A DNA stretch of 64,000 bases. Source: Miniimonas arenae (GTDB lineage Bacteria; Actinomycetota; Actinomycetes; Actinomycetales; Beutenbergiaceae). This document shows positions 56,747 to 64,000 of the stretch, piece after piece; the stretch's first letter is position 1; each line of letters starts with the position of its first letter. The notes below the pieces were generated by a model. That model did not search any database and was not told where the DNA came from. It worked only from the letters and a program-made list of their open reading frames with translations. The position numbers and the translations under genes were made by a program. The stretch is from assembly GCF_006351005.1 (NCBI RefSeq), contig NZ_VENP01000007.1, forward strand, positions 19,684 to 83,683, read 5' to 3'.

Positions 56747-58276
56747 TCAGCCCAGCTCGAGCGACACCGTCACGTACGAGTGGGCGGGCAGGTCCAGCTC
56801 GAGACCCAGGGCGTGCGGACGTAGGCCGTCGTGCGCGACCGGTGCGACGGCGTCGGGCGCCTCCGGCGTGTTGTGCGTCTGCAGCGTCGCGGCGGTGAGG
56901 ACCCGCGCGCTCGAGGCGGTCACGTCGCGCCCGCGCAGGTCGAGCACCACGGTGCGCGGCTCCTCCGCGTCGAGGTTGGACACCGAGATCAGCGCGGTGT
57001 CGTCCTTGGTGGACGCCGACGCCGACAGCAACGGCAGCTGCGCTCCCTCGACCTCACGCGTCGGCACGTCGCCCTTGACCCGCACCGCGAGCGAGGCGGC
57101 GTCGTGGTGCCCGACGTTCATCTCGAACACGTGGTAGGTCGGCGTGAGGACGAGCGCCCCGGAGTCCGGGTCGGTGAGGATCATCGCCTGCAGCACGTTG
57201 ACGGTCTGCGCGATGTTCGCCATCACCACCCGGTCGGCGTGGTCGTGGAAGGCGTCGAAGTGCACGCTGGCCACGAGCGCGTCGCGCAGGGTGTTCTGCT
57301 GGTACAGGAAGCCGGGGTTGGTGCCGGGTTCGACGTCCCACCAGGTCCCCCACTCGTCGACGACGAGGCCGACGCGCCGCTTGGGGTCGTAGCAGTCCAT
57401 GACGGCCGCGTGCCCGGCGACGATCTCGCGCATCCGGTGCGCGCGGCGCATCGCGACGTAGTACTCCTCGACGTCGAACTCCGTGGCCGAACCCTTCGAC
57501 ACCCCCCAGGTCCCGGTCATCGTGTAGTAGTGGATCGACAGGCCCTGGAAGTAGCTCTGCGGCTCGCGCGAGCAGCCCAGGCAGGAGAGCGACTTCATGA
57601 GCGTCTCGGTCCACGCGTAGTCGTCCCCGTTGGCGCCGGCGGCGATCTTGTAGACCGTGTTGTCGCCGTGGTTGCGCACGTAGGTGGCGTACTGCCGCGC
57701 GAGGTCGGCGAAGTGCTCCGCGCGCATGCTCCCGCCGCAGCCCCACGCCTCGTTGCCCAGGCCCCAGAACGGCACGCGCCACGGGTTGTCCCGGCCGTTG
57801 CTGCGCCGCAGGGACGCCATCGGGGAGTCGTCGCCGCGGGTCAGGTACTCCACCCACTCGCTCATCTCGCGCACGGTTCCGGAGCCGATGTTCCCCGAGA
57901 CGTACGGGTCGGCCCCGAGCAGCTCGCACAGGTGCATGAACTCGTGCGTGCCGAAGGAGTTGTCCTCCACGACGTCGCCCCAGTGCGAGTTGACCATCCG
58001 CGGGCGGTCCTCGCGCGGGCCGATGCCGTCGCGCCAGTGGTAGTCGTCGGCGAAGCAGCCGCCCGGCCAGCGCAGGTTCGGGATCGCGACGGCGCGCAGC
58101 GCCTCCACGACGTCGAGCCGGATCCCACCCTCGTGCGGCAGGTCGGAGTCCTCGCCCACGTAGAACCCGCCGTAGATGCAGCGGCCGAGGTGCTCGGCGA
58201 AGTGGCCGTACACGTGCCGGGAGATCGTGGGACCGGGCAGGTCGAGATCGACGACGGCGACGAGCGAGTCGGACAT
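56747..58276 (-). CDS. Alpha-L-arabinofuranosidase, second GH51 enzyme
   Basis: 509 residues from the ATG at 58276 with GAGGGAA upstream. There is no signal peptide. GH51 landmarks are [36 protein letters not shown], the acid/base Glu in [11 protein letters not shown] and the nucleophile Glu in [11 protein letters not shown]. It differs clearly from AbfA at 14164 (NEAWG against NEMDG), so the two probably prefer different linkages. It is the last gene after importer D and a GH43 gene. Confidence 0.93.
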   Translation of the reverse strand: MSDSLVAVVDLDLPGPTISRHVYGHFAEHLGRCIYGGFYVGEDSDLPHEGGIRLDVVEALRAVAIPNLRWPGGCFADDYHWRDGIGPREDRPRMVNSHWGDVVEDNSFGTHEFMHLCELLGADPYVSGNIGSGTVREMSEWVEYLTRGDDSPMASLRRSNGRDNPWRVPFWGLGNEAWGCGGSMRAEHFADLARQYATYVRNHGDNTVYKIAAGANGDDYAWTETLMKSLSCLGCSREPQSYFQGLSIHYYTMTGTWGVSKGSATEFDVEEYYVAMRRAHRMREIVAGHAAVMDCYDPKRRVGLVVDEWGTWWDVEPGTNPGFLYQQNTLRDALVASVHFDAFHDHADRVVMANIAQTVNVLQAMILTDPDSGALVLTPTYHVFEMNVGHHDAASLAVRVKGDVPTREVEGAQLPLLSASASTKDDTALISVSNLDAEEPRTVVLDLRGRDVTASSARVLTAATLQTHNTPEAPDAVAPVAHDGLRPHALGLELDLPAHSYVTVSLELG

Positions 58277-58310
58277 GGGTGTTCCCTCGAGTGTGGGTCG
58301 GGTGGGACGG

Positions 58311-58354
58311 TCGGGGTCTGGTCGGGGCCTGGTAGGGGTCTGGTCGGGAGGGAC
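58311..58354. repeat. 11-nt tandem repeats in the GH51 leader
   Basis: TCGGGGTCTGG (58311-58321), TCGGGGCCTGG (58322-58332), TAGGGGTCTGG (58333-58343) and a decayed fourth unit (58344-58354). In the transcript the stretch is C-rich and G-poor and ends about 35 nt before the GH51 start codon. Confidence 0.8.
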
Positions 58355-58364
58355 GCGTGCGCGC

Positions 58365-59333
58365 TCAGAGCGCGCGGTCCAGGCGCTCCCACTCGGCACG
58401 CATGAGGGGCAGCACCGTGCCGTGCTTGGTGTTCGCCGGCAGCTCGAACCCCTCGACCAGGTCCCACTGGCCGGACGCGAGGTCGGTCGTGGTCAGAGCA
58501 CGGTAACCCTGCGGGTCCAGCTCGTAGCTGTCCACCCACAGGTACCACCGGCGCTCGTGGTGGTGGCGGAACACCAGGGGCGCCTCGACCCCGACGGCGA
58601 GCTCGCGGCCCAGCCCGTCCGCGGTGGCCACGAAGTCGTCGGCGAGGAACGCCGAGCCGGTCTCCTGGAAGACCCCGCGGTCCCCGCCGTTGTCCTTGGC
58701 GAACCGGTGCACCCGGGTGTGCTCGCCGTCGCGCGTCGGGCTCTCGACGTACACGGTGAGGTCGATGACCTCCTCGCCCTGGTCGAGGTACACCTGCGCC
58801 GGACCGAACGTCGCGAAGTCCCGCGTGCGGGCCACGAGGATGCGGCTGTAGGACTCCCCGGCGTGCTCGACGTCGTCGGGCGCGTAGAGCGTGGAGGACC
58901 AGTAGACGAGGTACTCCCCCGAGGCCTCGTCGTAGTGCGCCTCGGGCGCCCACGCCATGCCGGCCTCGGCCGGCGCCACGGTGACGTACCGCGGCGCCGA
59001 CCACGTCACGAGGTCGGGCGAGTCCCACACCACGAGGTCGCGACTGCCGTGCCGGTGCAGGTGGTCCCAGTCGATCGTCGGCTGTCCGGTCCACACGCGA
59101 AGGTCGGTCGCGACGACGTGGAACCCCTCGCCGTCGTGCCGGCGCACGAGGTGCGGGTCACGGATGCCCCTCGCCCCGCGGGTCGACTCGGCGACCGGCT
59201 CACCACCGTTGAGGCGACGCCACCGCAGGGGGTCGTCGCCCACCGAGAGCGAGAGGTAGAGCCGCTCGCCGTGGCCCACGTGGTCCTCGACGAAGTGCAC
59301 GAGGACATACCCGTAGGGATCGAGGTCGGTCAC
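58365..59333 (-). CDS. GH43-like glycosidase downstream of importer D
   Basis: 322 residues from a GTG at 59333, four bases below the permease stop. There is no signal peptide. Propeller landmarks are [20 protein letters not shown] (base Asp), [31 protein letters not shown] and [13 protein letters not shown]. It is probably an arabinofuranosidase or related exo-enzyme acting on sugars imported by system D, together with the GH51 enzyme downstream. Confidence 0.83.
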   Translation of the reverse strand: MTDLDPYGYVLVHFVEDHVGHGERLYLSLSVGDDPLRWRRLNGGEPVAESTRGARGIRDPHLVRRHDGEGFHVVATDLRVWTGQPTIDWDHLHRHGSRDLVVWDSPDLVTWSAPRYVTVAPAEAGMAWAPEAHYDEASGEYLVYWSSTLYAPDDVEHAGESYSRILVARTRDFATFGPAQVYLDQGEEVIDLTVYVESPTRDGEHTRVHRFAKDNGGDRGVFQETGSAFLADDFVATADGLGRELAVGVEAPLVFRHHHERRWYLWVDSYELDPQGYRALTTTDLASGQWDLVEGFELPANTKHGTVLPLMRAEWERLDRAL

Positions 59334-59336
59334 GGC

Positions 59337-60161
59337 TCAGCCCTTCACGCTGCCGGCGAGCAGCCCGGAGACGATGTGGCGCTGCGTGAACACGAAGAAG
59401 ATCACCATCGGGATGAGCGCGACCACCGAGACGGTCATGAACATCGGCCAGTCCGTGGTGAACTCCGAGACCGCGTTGTAGACCTGCAGCACCACGGTGC
59501 GCTTGTCCGGGCTGGAGATGAACACGGTCGGGATGAGGAAGTCGTTCCACACCCACATCGTCTGGAACACGCCCACCGTCACGAGGATCGGCTTGATGAG
59601 CGGCAGCGCGATGTGCCAGAAGATCCGGAACGGGCCGGCGCCGTCGAGCCGGGCCGCCTCGATCACCTCGAACGGGAGCGTCCGCATGTACCCCTGGATG
59701 AGGAAGTAGCAGAAGATCGCGCCGCCCATGTACATCACGACGAGGCCGTTGAGGTCGTTCACGAGCTTGAAGCCCACGAGCGTGCGGTACAGCGGGATGA
59801 GGGTGGACTGGCCCGGGACGATGAACCCGATGAGCAGGATGTTGCCGATGAGGAGGTTGAGCCGGCTCGTCCGCATGATCATCGCGAACGCCGCGAGCGC
59901 CCCGACGACGAGCTGGAGCACCACCGACAGCGCGGTCACGTAGAGCGTGTTCGCGAACGAGCGGTACATCCGCGGGTCGGTGAGGACCTCCTGGAAGTTG
60001 CCGAGGAACAGCTCGGTGGGCGGCGCCAGCGGCGAGGTCACCATCTGACCCTGCGTCTTGAAGGTGTTGACGACGATGTAGTACAGCGGGATCCCGATGA
60101 AGCACGCCAGCAGGATCATGACGGCGCTCAGCAGGATGCGGCGCCACAGCGGCCTGGCCAC
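59337..60161 (-). CDS. Sugar ABC importer D permease 2 (CUT1, MalG type)
   Basis: 274 residues from a GTG at 60161 with GGAGGT upstream. Six spans and coupling loop PFEVIEAARLDGAGPFRIF are visible, with the C-terminus SGLLAGSVKG. It overlaps the upstream permease gene by 34 bases, so the two are tightly coupled. Confidence 0.94.
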   Translation of the reverse strand: MARPLWRRILLSAVMILLACFIGIPLYYIVVNTFKTQGQMVTSPLAPPTELFLGNFQEVLTDPRMYRSFANTLYVTALSVVLQLVVGALAAFAMIMRTSRLNLLIGNILLIGFIVPGQSTLIPLYRTLVGFKLVNDLNGLVVMYMGGAIFCYFLIQGYMRTLPFEVIEAARLDGAGPFRIFWHIALPLIKPILVTVGVFQTMWVWNDFLIPTVFISSPDKRTVVLQVYNAVSEFTTDWPMFMTVSVVALIPMVIFFVFTQRHIVSGLLAGSVKG

Positions 60162-61105
60162 ACGAACCTCCGCTCGATGTAGCGCGTGAGCGCGAGCTGG
60201 CTGAAGGAGAGGATGCCGACCGCGACCGTGAACATCACGGCGAGCGCGGAGGCCAGGCCGTAGCGGCCCTGTCCGACGCCGGACACGATGATCGACTGCG
60301 TGATCGTGTACGTGGCGAACCCCGGCCCGCCGTTCGTCAGCGTGTAGGGCAGGTCGAACACCTTGAGGCCGCCGGTCATGAGCAGGAACGTGCTGATCAC
60401 GACGGCGGGGGTGAGCAGCGGGAGCGTGATGCCGAAGAACTGCTGCCGCGGGGACGCGCCGTCGATCTTCGCGACCTCGTAGTACTCACCGGGGATCGAC
60501 TGCAGGTAGGCGGTGTAGAGGACGGCGTGCCAGCCGGTCGCCGCCCAGACGCCGACGACGATGACGGACAGCCGGGCGAGGGAGTCGACCGAGAGCCAGC
60601 CGATCGGTTCGACGCCGAACCGGGCCAGCACCGAGTTGAGGACGCCGGACTCCAGCGGCGAGAGCACGTAGCGCCACACCAGCCCGAGGATGGCCATCGA
60701 CGGGATGGCGGGGAAGAACCACACGGACCGGACGAAGTTGCGCCCGAAGAACACCTTGTTCAGCTGCACCGTGAGCGGGATCGCCAGCACCGTGATGAGC
60801 ACGGTCGTGCCGACGGCGAACAGCAGGGTGAACCCGAGGCCGGCAAGCATCGACGGGTCCTGAAGGATCTTCGTGTAGTTCTCGAGGCCGACGAAGTTCG
60901 CCTCGGGGCTGTAGCCGGTGAAGTCGGTCAGGCTCCAGTAGAACGTCTGCACCAGCGGGACGACGAAGAGGAAGACGAAGACGAAGAGGGCGGGCAGCAG
61001 GAACGCCTGGTTGACGGCGATCTGCTTCCACCCCCCGGACGCCCCGCCGCGCAGGGAGCCCCTCTTGCTCAGCGCCCGGGGCGGGCGCACTGCGACTGCA
61101 CTCAT
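60128..61105 (-). CDS. Sugar ABC importer D permease 1 (CUT1, MalF type)
   Basis: 325 residues. Six spans follow a basic N-terminal tail; the coupling loop is GEYYEVAKIDGASPRQQFF, with TLTNGGPGFATYTITQSI near the end. The C-terminus (FVWPGRCGAASC) runs into the next gene by 34 bases, which may be a drifted stop codon. It lies after the binding-protein gene and a strong hairpin. Confidence 0.93.
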   Translation of the reverse strand: MSAVAVRPPRALSKRGSLRGGASGGWKQIAVNQAFLLPALFVFVFLFVVPLVQTFYWSLTDFTGYSPEANFVGLENYTKILQDPSMLAGLGFTLLFAVGTTVLITVLAIPLTVQLNKVFFGRNFVRSVWFFPAIPSMAILGLVWRYVLSPLESGVLNSVLARFGVEPIGWLSVDSLARLSVIVVGVWAATGWHAVLYTAYLQSIPGEYYEVAKIDGASPRQQFFGITLPLLTPAVVISTFLLMTGGLKVFDLPYTLTNGGPGFATYTITQSIIVSGVGQGRYGLASALAVMFTVAVGILSFSQLALTRYIERRFVWPGRCGAASC

Positions 61106-61125
61106 GGATCACTCACCTCTCGGGG

Positions 61126-61165
61126 CCCCGCCCGGCGCTGCGGTCGGGCGCGGCGCCGGGCGGGG
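61126..61165 (-). terminator. Strong hairpin directly after importer D binding-protein gene
   Basis: A perfect 13-bp stem CCCCGCCCGGCGC (61126-61138) with GCGCCGGGCGGGG (61153-61165) begins 11 nt after the stop. There is no T-tract. Same position and style as in importers A and B and in pst. Confidence 0.75.
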
Positions 61166-61176
61166 GGTCGGGACGA

Positions 61177-62427
61177 TCAGGACGCGGCGAGCTTGGTGTC
61201 CAGCGCCTGCGCGACCTGCTCGGGAGTGATCTGTCCCTGGATCATCCGCTGGATCTGCGCCACGGCCTCGACGTTGAGCACGTCCTCCGAGCGCTGCCAG
61301 GAGATCATCGGCAGGTACAGCTGACCGGACCGGATGGACTCGACCATCGGCTCGAAGATCGGGTCCACCGGCGGGTCGAAGTCGCTCGTGACCGTCACGT
61401 CGTTCGTCTGCTTCTGCGCGATCTCGACGCCCTCCGGGGAGGCGAGCCAGCCGAGGAACACCTTCGCCGCGGCCTGGTGCGCCTCGTCCGAGGCGGAGTT
61501 GATCGCGTAGCCCGGCGACGCGGCGCCGGCGACGAACGGCTTGCCGTCCTCGAGCCCGGGGATCATGGCGTAGGTCCAGTTGAGGTCCGGTGCGGCCTCC
61601 TCGATCGCGGCGATGTTCCACGGTCCCGCGTTGAACATCGCCACGCGCCCGGCGGCGAACTCGTCGCGCACCATGTCGCCGTCCAGGCCCACGACGTCGG
61701 AGGAGACGAGGCCCTCGGTGTAGAGGCGGTTGTACTCCTCGAGGACCGGCGTCCACTGCTCCTCGAACGTCGACTCGCCCGAGAAGATGAGGTCGTCCAG
61801 GCTCGGGTCCATCTCCGAGGACTTGGCGCCGATCATGGCCGAGACGGTGGTCGGCATCTGGTCGACGCTCTCGAGGAACGGCGTGATGCCGGCGTCCTTG
61901 AGCTTCTGGCACATCTCGAGGAACTCGTCCCAGGTCTCCGGGACCGAGTCGTAGCCGACCTCCGCGAGCAGGTCCATGTTGTAGGCGTAGCCCGCGGCCC
62001 AGGAGGACAGCGAGAGGCCGTAGTACGCGCCGTCGCGGCCGTAGGTCTCGAGGTTGAACGGCTCGACGTTCTTGACGAAGTCCTCGCCCGACAGGTCGAC
62101 GACGTGCTCGCCGTCGATGAGGTTCGTCTTGTTCTCGGCCGCGATGAGGAAGACGTCCGGTGCGGTGCCGGAGAGCACCTGCGTCTGGAGGGTCTGGATG
62201 TACTCCGCGACCGGCGGGGAGTAGGAGACCTCGACCTTGACCTCCGGGTGTGCCTCGCCGAAGGCGTCGAGGACGGGGGTCATCTGCTCCTCCCCCGTCC
62301 AGGAGAGGAACGTGATCGTCGTGGTGCCGTCGGCGTCGCCGCCGCCGTCGGAACCGCCGCAGGCGGAGAGGGTCATCGCCAGGGCCGCGGCCAGGGCGGC
62401 GCCGGCCAGGAGGGGGCGCTTGCTCAT
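61177..62427 (-). CDS. Importer D sugar-binding lipoprotein
   Basis: 416 residues from the ATG at 62427 with AAGGAG upstream. Lipobox MTLSACGGS, then a CUT1 binding domain (TITFLSWTGEEQMTPVLDAF, SGTAPDVFLIAAENKTNL, AGRVAMFNAGPWNIAAIEEA). It is first in the operon and divergent from lacI. The GH43 and GH51 enzymes downstream suggest that arabino-oligosaccharides are the ligand. Confidence 0.93.
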   Translation of the reverse strand: MSKRPLLAGAALAAALAMTLSACGGSDGGGDADGTTTITFLSWTGEEQMTPVLDAFGEAHPEVKVEVSYSPPVAEYIQTLQTQVLSGTAPDVFLIAAENKTNLIDGEHVVDLSGEDFVKNVEPFNLETYGRDGAYYGLSLSSWAAGYAYNMDLLAEVGYDSVPETWDEFLEMCQKLKDAGITPFLESVDQMPTTVSAMIGAKSSEMDPSLDDLIFSGESTFEEQWTPVLEEYNRLYTEGLVSSDVVGLDGDMVRDEFAAGRVAMFNAGPWNIAAIEEAAPDLNWTYAMIPGLEDGKPFVAGAASPGYAINSASDEAHQAAAKVFLGWLASPEGVEIAQKQTNDVTVTSDFDPPVDPIFEPMVESIRSGQLYLPMISWQRSEDVLNVEAVAQIQRMIQGQITPEQVAQALDTKLAAS

Positions 62428-62543
62428 CGGAACTCCTTCGTGTCCGTTCATCAGAGGCACTCATCGGCACTCGTCGGCATGCTCGAGGACGTCGTCGGCC
62501 CCCACTCGGTCAGTGGTTGATCAGGGGTCCGACACTCGCCCGG

Positions 62544-62652
62544 GAACGTTCGCGGGCGAAGGCTTTATCGATATACCTGGGTGCTGACGGGTACTGTGAC
62601 AGCCGCCGCCCGCGGACGTCAACCCGCAGGGCGGCGCAGATGTTAACGATCA
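62544..62652. promoter_or_regulatory. Candidate operators between importer D and lacI
   Basis: The 289-bp divergent gap 62428-62716 holds the palindromes GAACGTTC (62544-62551) and TATCGATA (62566-62573, within TTTATCGATATA), plus TGTTAACGATCA (62641-62652). The last matches 11 of 12 bases of the site upstream of importer B. Which promoter each serves could not be settled. Confidence 0.5.
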
Positions 62653-62716
62653 AGCAACGATCCTCGCTGCGGCGCGGCCGGCGAGCGGGCGAGCTGACGG
62701 GCGGGGGTGACGACGC

Positions 62717-63736
62717 ATGGCACCGGTGACGATGAGCGACGTCGCGCGCGTGGCCGGCGTCTCGGTCATGACCGTCTCCAACGTGGTGAACGGCCGGCCA
62801 CGGGTCAGCGCGGAGACGCGCCTGCGCGTGCTCGAGGTCGTCGCGGACCTCGGCTACGAGGTCAACCTCACGGCCAAGCGCCTGCGTGCGGGTCGCACCG
62901 GGACCGTCGCGCTCGTCGTCCCCCGGTTCGACCACCCGTACTTCGGCGAGCTCGCCGGGCGGTTCGCCACCCTGCTGGGCGAGAAGGGGCTGCACCTCGC
63001 GGTCGAGCAGAGCGGCGCGAGCCGCGAGGGCGAGCTGTCCGCCGTCTCGCACGCCCGCCTGCACATGTACGACGGCGTGATCCTCAGCGTGGTCGGCCTG
63101 CACTACGACGACGTCGACCGCCTGCGCACCGACCTCCCGATCGTGCTGCTGGGCGAGCAGGTCGTCCCCGAGCGGTTCGACCACGTCATGATGGCCAACG
63201 TCGAGGGCGCGCGCCTCGCGACCGCCCACCTCCTCGAGCGCGGGTCCCGACGGGTCGCGATGGCGGGCGGCACGCCGTCGGGTCCGTCGACGGGGGCGTC
63301 GGAGCTGCGCAGCGAGGGGTGGCGCGCGGCGCACCGGGACGCCGGTCTCGAGCCCCCCGAGGACCTGCTCGTCCCGATGCCGGACCTCGAGGCGGCGACG
63401 GCGCACCGTGTCGTCGCCGAGGCGCTCGCTCGGGCGCGGGAGCGCGGCGCGCTGCCGGACGCGGTGTTCGCGGTGACCGACCAGGTGTCGCTCGGCGTGC
63501 GGGCCGCGCTGCACGACGCCGGGCTCCGGGTCCCGCAGGACGTGCGGCTCATCGGGTTCGACGACCTCGGCCTGGTCCAGCACGTCCCGCCTGGCCTCAG
63601 CAGCGTCGACCCGCACAACGGGTGGATCGTCGAGCGCGCGACGGACCTGCTGCTGAGCCGTATCGCGGGATCGACCGAGCCGCCGCAGCACCTGGTCGCG
63701 CCGGCGTCGATCGCCGCGCGCGCGTCGACCGCCTGA
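62717..63736 (+). CDS. LacI-family regulator of importer D operon
   Basis: 339 residues. Helix-turn-helix MSDVARVAGVSVMTVSNVVN, hinge NLTAKRLRAGRTGTVAL and a sensor domain with DHVMMANVEGARLATAHLLE and GFDDLGLVQHVPPGLSSV. It is divergent from the importer D operon, which it probably represses. The ATG at 62717 has only a weak GGGGGTGA upstream. Confidence 0.92.
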   Translation: MAPVTMSDVARVAGVSVMTVSNVVNGRPRVSAETRLRVLEVVADLGYEVNLTAKRLRAGRTGTVALVVPRFDHPYFGELAGRFATLLGEKGLHLAVEQSGASREGELSAVSHARLHMYDGVILSVVGLHYDDVDRLRTDLPIVLLGEQVVPERFDHVMMANVEGARLATAHLLERGSRRVAMAGGTPSGPSTGASELRSEGWRAAHRDAGLEPPEDLLVPMPDLEAATAHRVVAEALARARERGALPDAVFAVTDQVSLGVRAALHDAGLRVPQDVRLIGFDDLGLVQHVPPGLSSVDPHNGWIVERATDLLLSRIAGSTEPPQHLVAPASIAARASTA

Positions 63737-63793
63737 CCCCCGGGCGACAGCGTCGGCCTGTCGATCGGACGGCCCGACGCCACCGGGCTCCTG

Positions 63794-64000
63794 GTGGCGC
63801 TCGCGATGGCCGCGGCCGGACTCCTTCGGGCGTGGACGCTGGGCGTGGGCGCGCAGGTGATGCTCACGGTCTCGATCTCGCTCGCCGTGATCGTGGTCGG
63901 GGCGGCGCTCATCGCGTGGGTGATCCCGCTCGTGCTCAAGAGGCTGCGGGTCGATCCGGCCGTGGTGTCCGCGCCGAGGATCGCGACCCTCGTCGACGGG
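63794..64000 (+). pseudogene. MgtE-like magnesium transporter fragment, 5' part apparently missing
   Basis: The frame runs to the window end and translates to membrane segments VMLTVSISLAVIVVGAALIA and WVIPLVLKRLRVDPAVVSAP, followed by RIATLVDG. This closely resembles the C-terminal membrane domain of MgtE. The MgtE N domain, CBS domains and first spans are absent: the same frame runs directly from the lacI stop at 63736 without a proper start, so only GTG 63794 or ATG 63806 could initiate. It is either a gene cut by insertion of the sugar locus or a short stand-alone domain protein; the part beyond the window decides. Confidence 0.5.

Overview
The window looks like a chromosomal segment of a high-GC Gram-positive actinobacterium. 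A Cellulomonas- or Promicromonospora-type member of the Micrococcales would fit, but I cannot name the species. The signs are: very strong G/C at third codon positions, mycothiol synthase (mshD), a MutT1-type NUDIX/RHG fusion next to polyphosphate kinase, a Streptomyces-style PHO box made of 11-nt direct repeats upstream of pstS, many GTG starts, and many secreted lipoproteins and plant-polysaccharide hydrolases.

Left part (1 to about 12.9 kb): phosphate, polyphosphate and thiol housekeeping. It runs from the 3' end of a PiT phosphate transporter, across a bidirectional terminator, to pstB-pstA-pstC, a double hairpin, pstS and a PHO box. Then come a GH3 lipoprotein, mutT1, ppk1, mshD and a conserved hypothetical gene, with stop/start overlaps linking the last three. 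A 156-bp inverted-repeat element with MITE or IS-end character lies upstream of a transglutaminase-like gene, and a META-domain lipoprotein follows.

Middle and right part (about 13 to 63.7 kb): a dense carbohydrate-utilisation island. It holds twelve recognisable glycoside hydrolases besides the GH3: GH43 (three), GH51 (two), GH31, GH127, GH27, GH35 (two) and GH36 make eleven, and a DUF5107-TPR protein is a candidate further glycan-active protein. There are four CUT1-type sugar ABC importers (each one binding protein plus two permeases, none with its own ATPase), two YesL/DUF624 membrane proteins, five LacI regulators, one ROK regulator and one AraC regulator. The enzymes match arabinan, arabinogalactan and galactan or pectin side chains: endo-arabinanase, alpha-L-arabinofuranosidases, beta-L-arabinofuranosidase, and alpha- and beta-galactosidases. 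Sub-loci are: (a) endo-arabinanase/abfA/lacI (13.1-17.0 kb); (b) GH31, YesL, importer A, GH127, with two overlapping lacI genes and a divergent GH27 (17.3-29.5 kb); (c) ROK, GH35, YesL, importer B, GH43 (31.3-40.9 kb); (d) GH36, lacI and divergent importer C (42.4-49.7 kb); (e) GH35, divergent araC, DUF5107-TPR (49.8-56.5 kb); (f) GH51, GH43, importer D and divergent lacI (56.7-63.7 kb). Out-of-place genes are an orphan NuoL/MrpD-like membrane protein and a UroD-like protein. The window ends in an MgtE-like fragment that seems to lack its 5' part.

Three recurring regulatory patterns tie the region together. Binding-protein genes are followed at once by a very strong GC hairpin without a T-tract (pstS and importers A, B and D), or end at a terminator (C). 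Several gene leaders contain C-rich, G-poor direct repeats in the sense strand just before the RBS. LacI-type palindromes sit on or near the promoters of most sub-loci.
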